A stretch of 7,511 nt of DNA from Bryobacterales bacterium (GTDB lineage Bacteria; Acidobacteriota; Terriglobia; Bryobacterales; Bryobacteraceae), in assembly GCA_025462985.1 (NCBI GenBank), contig JAOAPP010000576.1, forward strand, positions 1 to 7,511. The letters are read 5' to 3'. The notes beneath the pieces are model-generated. The model ran no database searches, was not told the origin of the DNA, and was given only the letters and a program-made list of their open reading frames with translations. Shown here in pieces: positions 6,871 to 7,511 of the stretch (its first letter is position 1; each line of letters opens with the position of its first letter). A program made the translations under genes and the position numbers.

Positions 6871-7511
6871 CTACTTCAGCCGCGCTCCAACCGGCACGTC
6901 CTCATGGAAGCCCGCCAGTACCGGCAAGCCTCCTTCGAGGCTTGCTGCCACGATCATGCCTTGCGAGGTGAGCCCGCGAAGCTTACGCGGCTGCAGATTT
7001 GCGACAATCATCACCTTGCGGCCAATCAAAGCTTCCGGCTTGTAGGCCAGTGCGATTCCGGCCACGATGGTACGTGGTTCGGCTTCTCCGATATCCACTT
7101 TGAGGTGCAGCAGTTTGTCCGCGCCCTTCACCGGTTCGGCGTGTTTTACTTCGCCGACACGAAGATCGACCTTTGAGAAGTCGTCAATGGAAATGTTGGG
7201 CGAGATTTGCGAAGGTACGGCTGCTGCCGGAACCTCCGCAGGTTTACCCATCAGGGCTGCCTGGCGCTCTTTCTCTTTTGCTTCGAGATCCTGCATCTTT
7301 TCAACCGTTGGTTTGAGATCGAGGCGCGGAAACACCGGTGCGATCGCGCCAATCTTTTGCCCCGGCTTGAGGCGCCCCCAAGCCAGTTCTTCGACGCTTG
7401 CTTTGCTCACCGGCTCCGTGAACCCAAGCTGCTGCCAGATCGCCTGCGCGGAGTGCGGCAGGACGGGGCTTACCAGCGCGCAAACGAGTCTCAGCGCTTC
7501 GGCTGCCGTGT
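6871..7511 (-). CDS. metG: Methionyl-tRNA synthetase, C-terminal part (5' end beyond window)
   Basis: Reading the minus strand from the window edge, one frame stays open through 212 residues to the TAG at 6871-6873. It starts inside the anticodon-binding helical domain, with ALRLVCALVSPVLPHSAQAIW (about residues 5-25 of the fragment) and then the family-typical IGAIAPVFPRLD. A lysine- and glutamate-rich linker with an Ala/Pro-rich stretch follows. The last 105 or so residues form the Trbp111-like tRNA-binding domain: IDDFSKVDLRVGEV, IVAGIALAY, GRKVMIVANLQPRKLRG and SQGMIVAAS are all typical. The enzyme charges tRNA-Met in the cytosol. The catalytic HIGH and KMSKS motifs lie outside the window and cannot be checked. 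The internal ATG at 7410 is not a real start, since domain sequence continues upstream. It probably heads the metG-tatD-prenyl synthase operon. Confidence 0.96.
   Translation of the reverse strand, partial: TAAEALRLVCALVSPVLPHSAQAIWQQLGFTEPVSKASVEELAWGRLKPGQKIGAIAPVFPRLDLKPTVEKMQDLEAKEKERQAALMGKPAEVPAAAVPSQISPNISIDDFSKVDLRVGEVKHAEPVKGADKLLHLKVDIGEAEPRTIVAGIALAYKPEALIGRKVMIVANLQPRKLRGLTSQGMIVAASLEGGLPVLAGFHEDVPVGARLK

Overview
The window is a densely coded, moderately GC-rich bacterial chromosome segment. It holds five genes on the + strand (1-5021) facing three on the - strand (5027-7511). No stretch of 300 bases lacks a gene, and the largest gap is 45 bases. I see no RNA gene, insertion sequence, CRISPR array, phage gene or origin. 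The protein families suggest a soil-type Gram-negative, perhaps an acidobacterium (Terriglobia-like). This rests only on the look of the proteins (a bacterial lipase-maturation-factor homologue, an ArsA-type ATPase with an HSP20-like tail, the metG-tatD-prenyl synthase order), so it is tentative.

Left arm (+ strand). The window opens inside a lipase maturation factor family membrane protein (1-773, 5' end missing). After 45 bases comes an ArsA/GET3-type P-loop ATPase with a C-terminal HSP20-like domain (819-2009). It overlaps an 81-residue protein of unknown function (2006-2251), which in turn overlaps a GT-C (family 39/ArnT-like) membrane glycosyltransferase (2248-4107). Both junctions are 4-base stop/start overlaps, so these three are very probably co-transcribed and translationally coupled. 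A YfdC-like formate/nitrite transporter family channel follows (4143-5021) after a 35-base gap with a strong ribosome binding site. The DNA just upstream of it carries a pair of direct repeats and a short palindrome.

Right arm (- strand, read from 7511 down). The C-terminal third of methionyl-tRNA synthetase (metG) is followed after 14 bases by a TatD-family metal-dependent hydrolase. After 17 more bases comes a long-chain polyprenyl diphosphate synthase, probably for quinone side chains. This looks like a housekeeping operon whose promoter lies outside the window. The two arms converge with only 5 bases between stop codons.

The housekeeping arm is conventional. The less understood part is the left arm: an ATPase related to tail-anchored-protein targeting factors, lacking the cysteines of arsenite pumps and of GET3, locked to a small uncharacterised protein and flanked by two multi-pass membrane proteins. 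That grouping suggests membrane-protein or envelope biogenesis rather than metalloid resistance, but this is inference. I found no clearly novel defence or mobile system.
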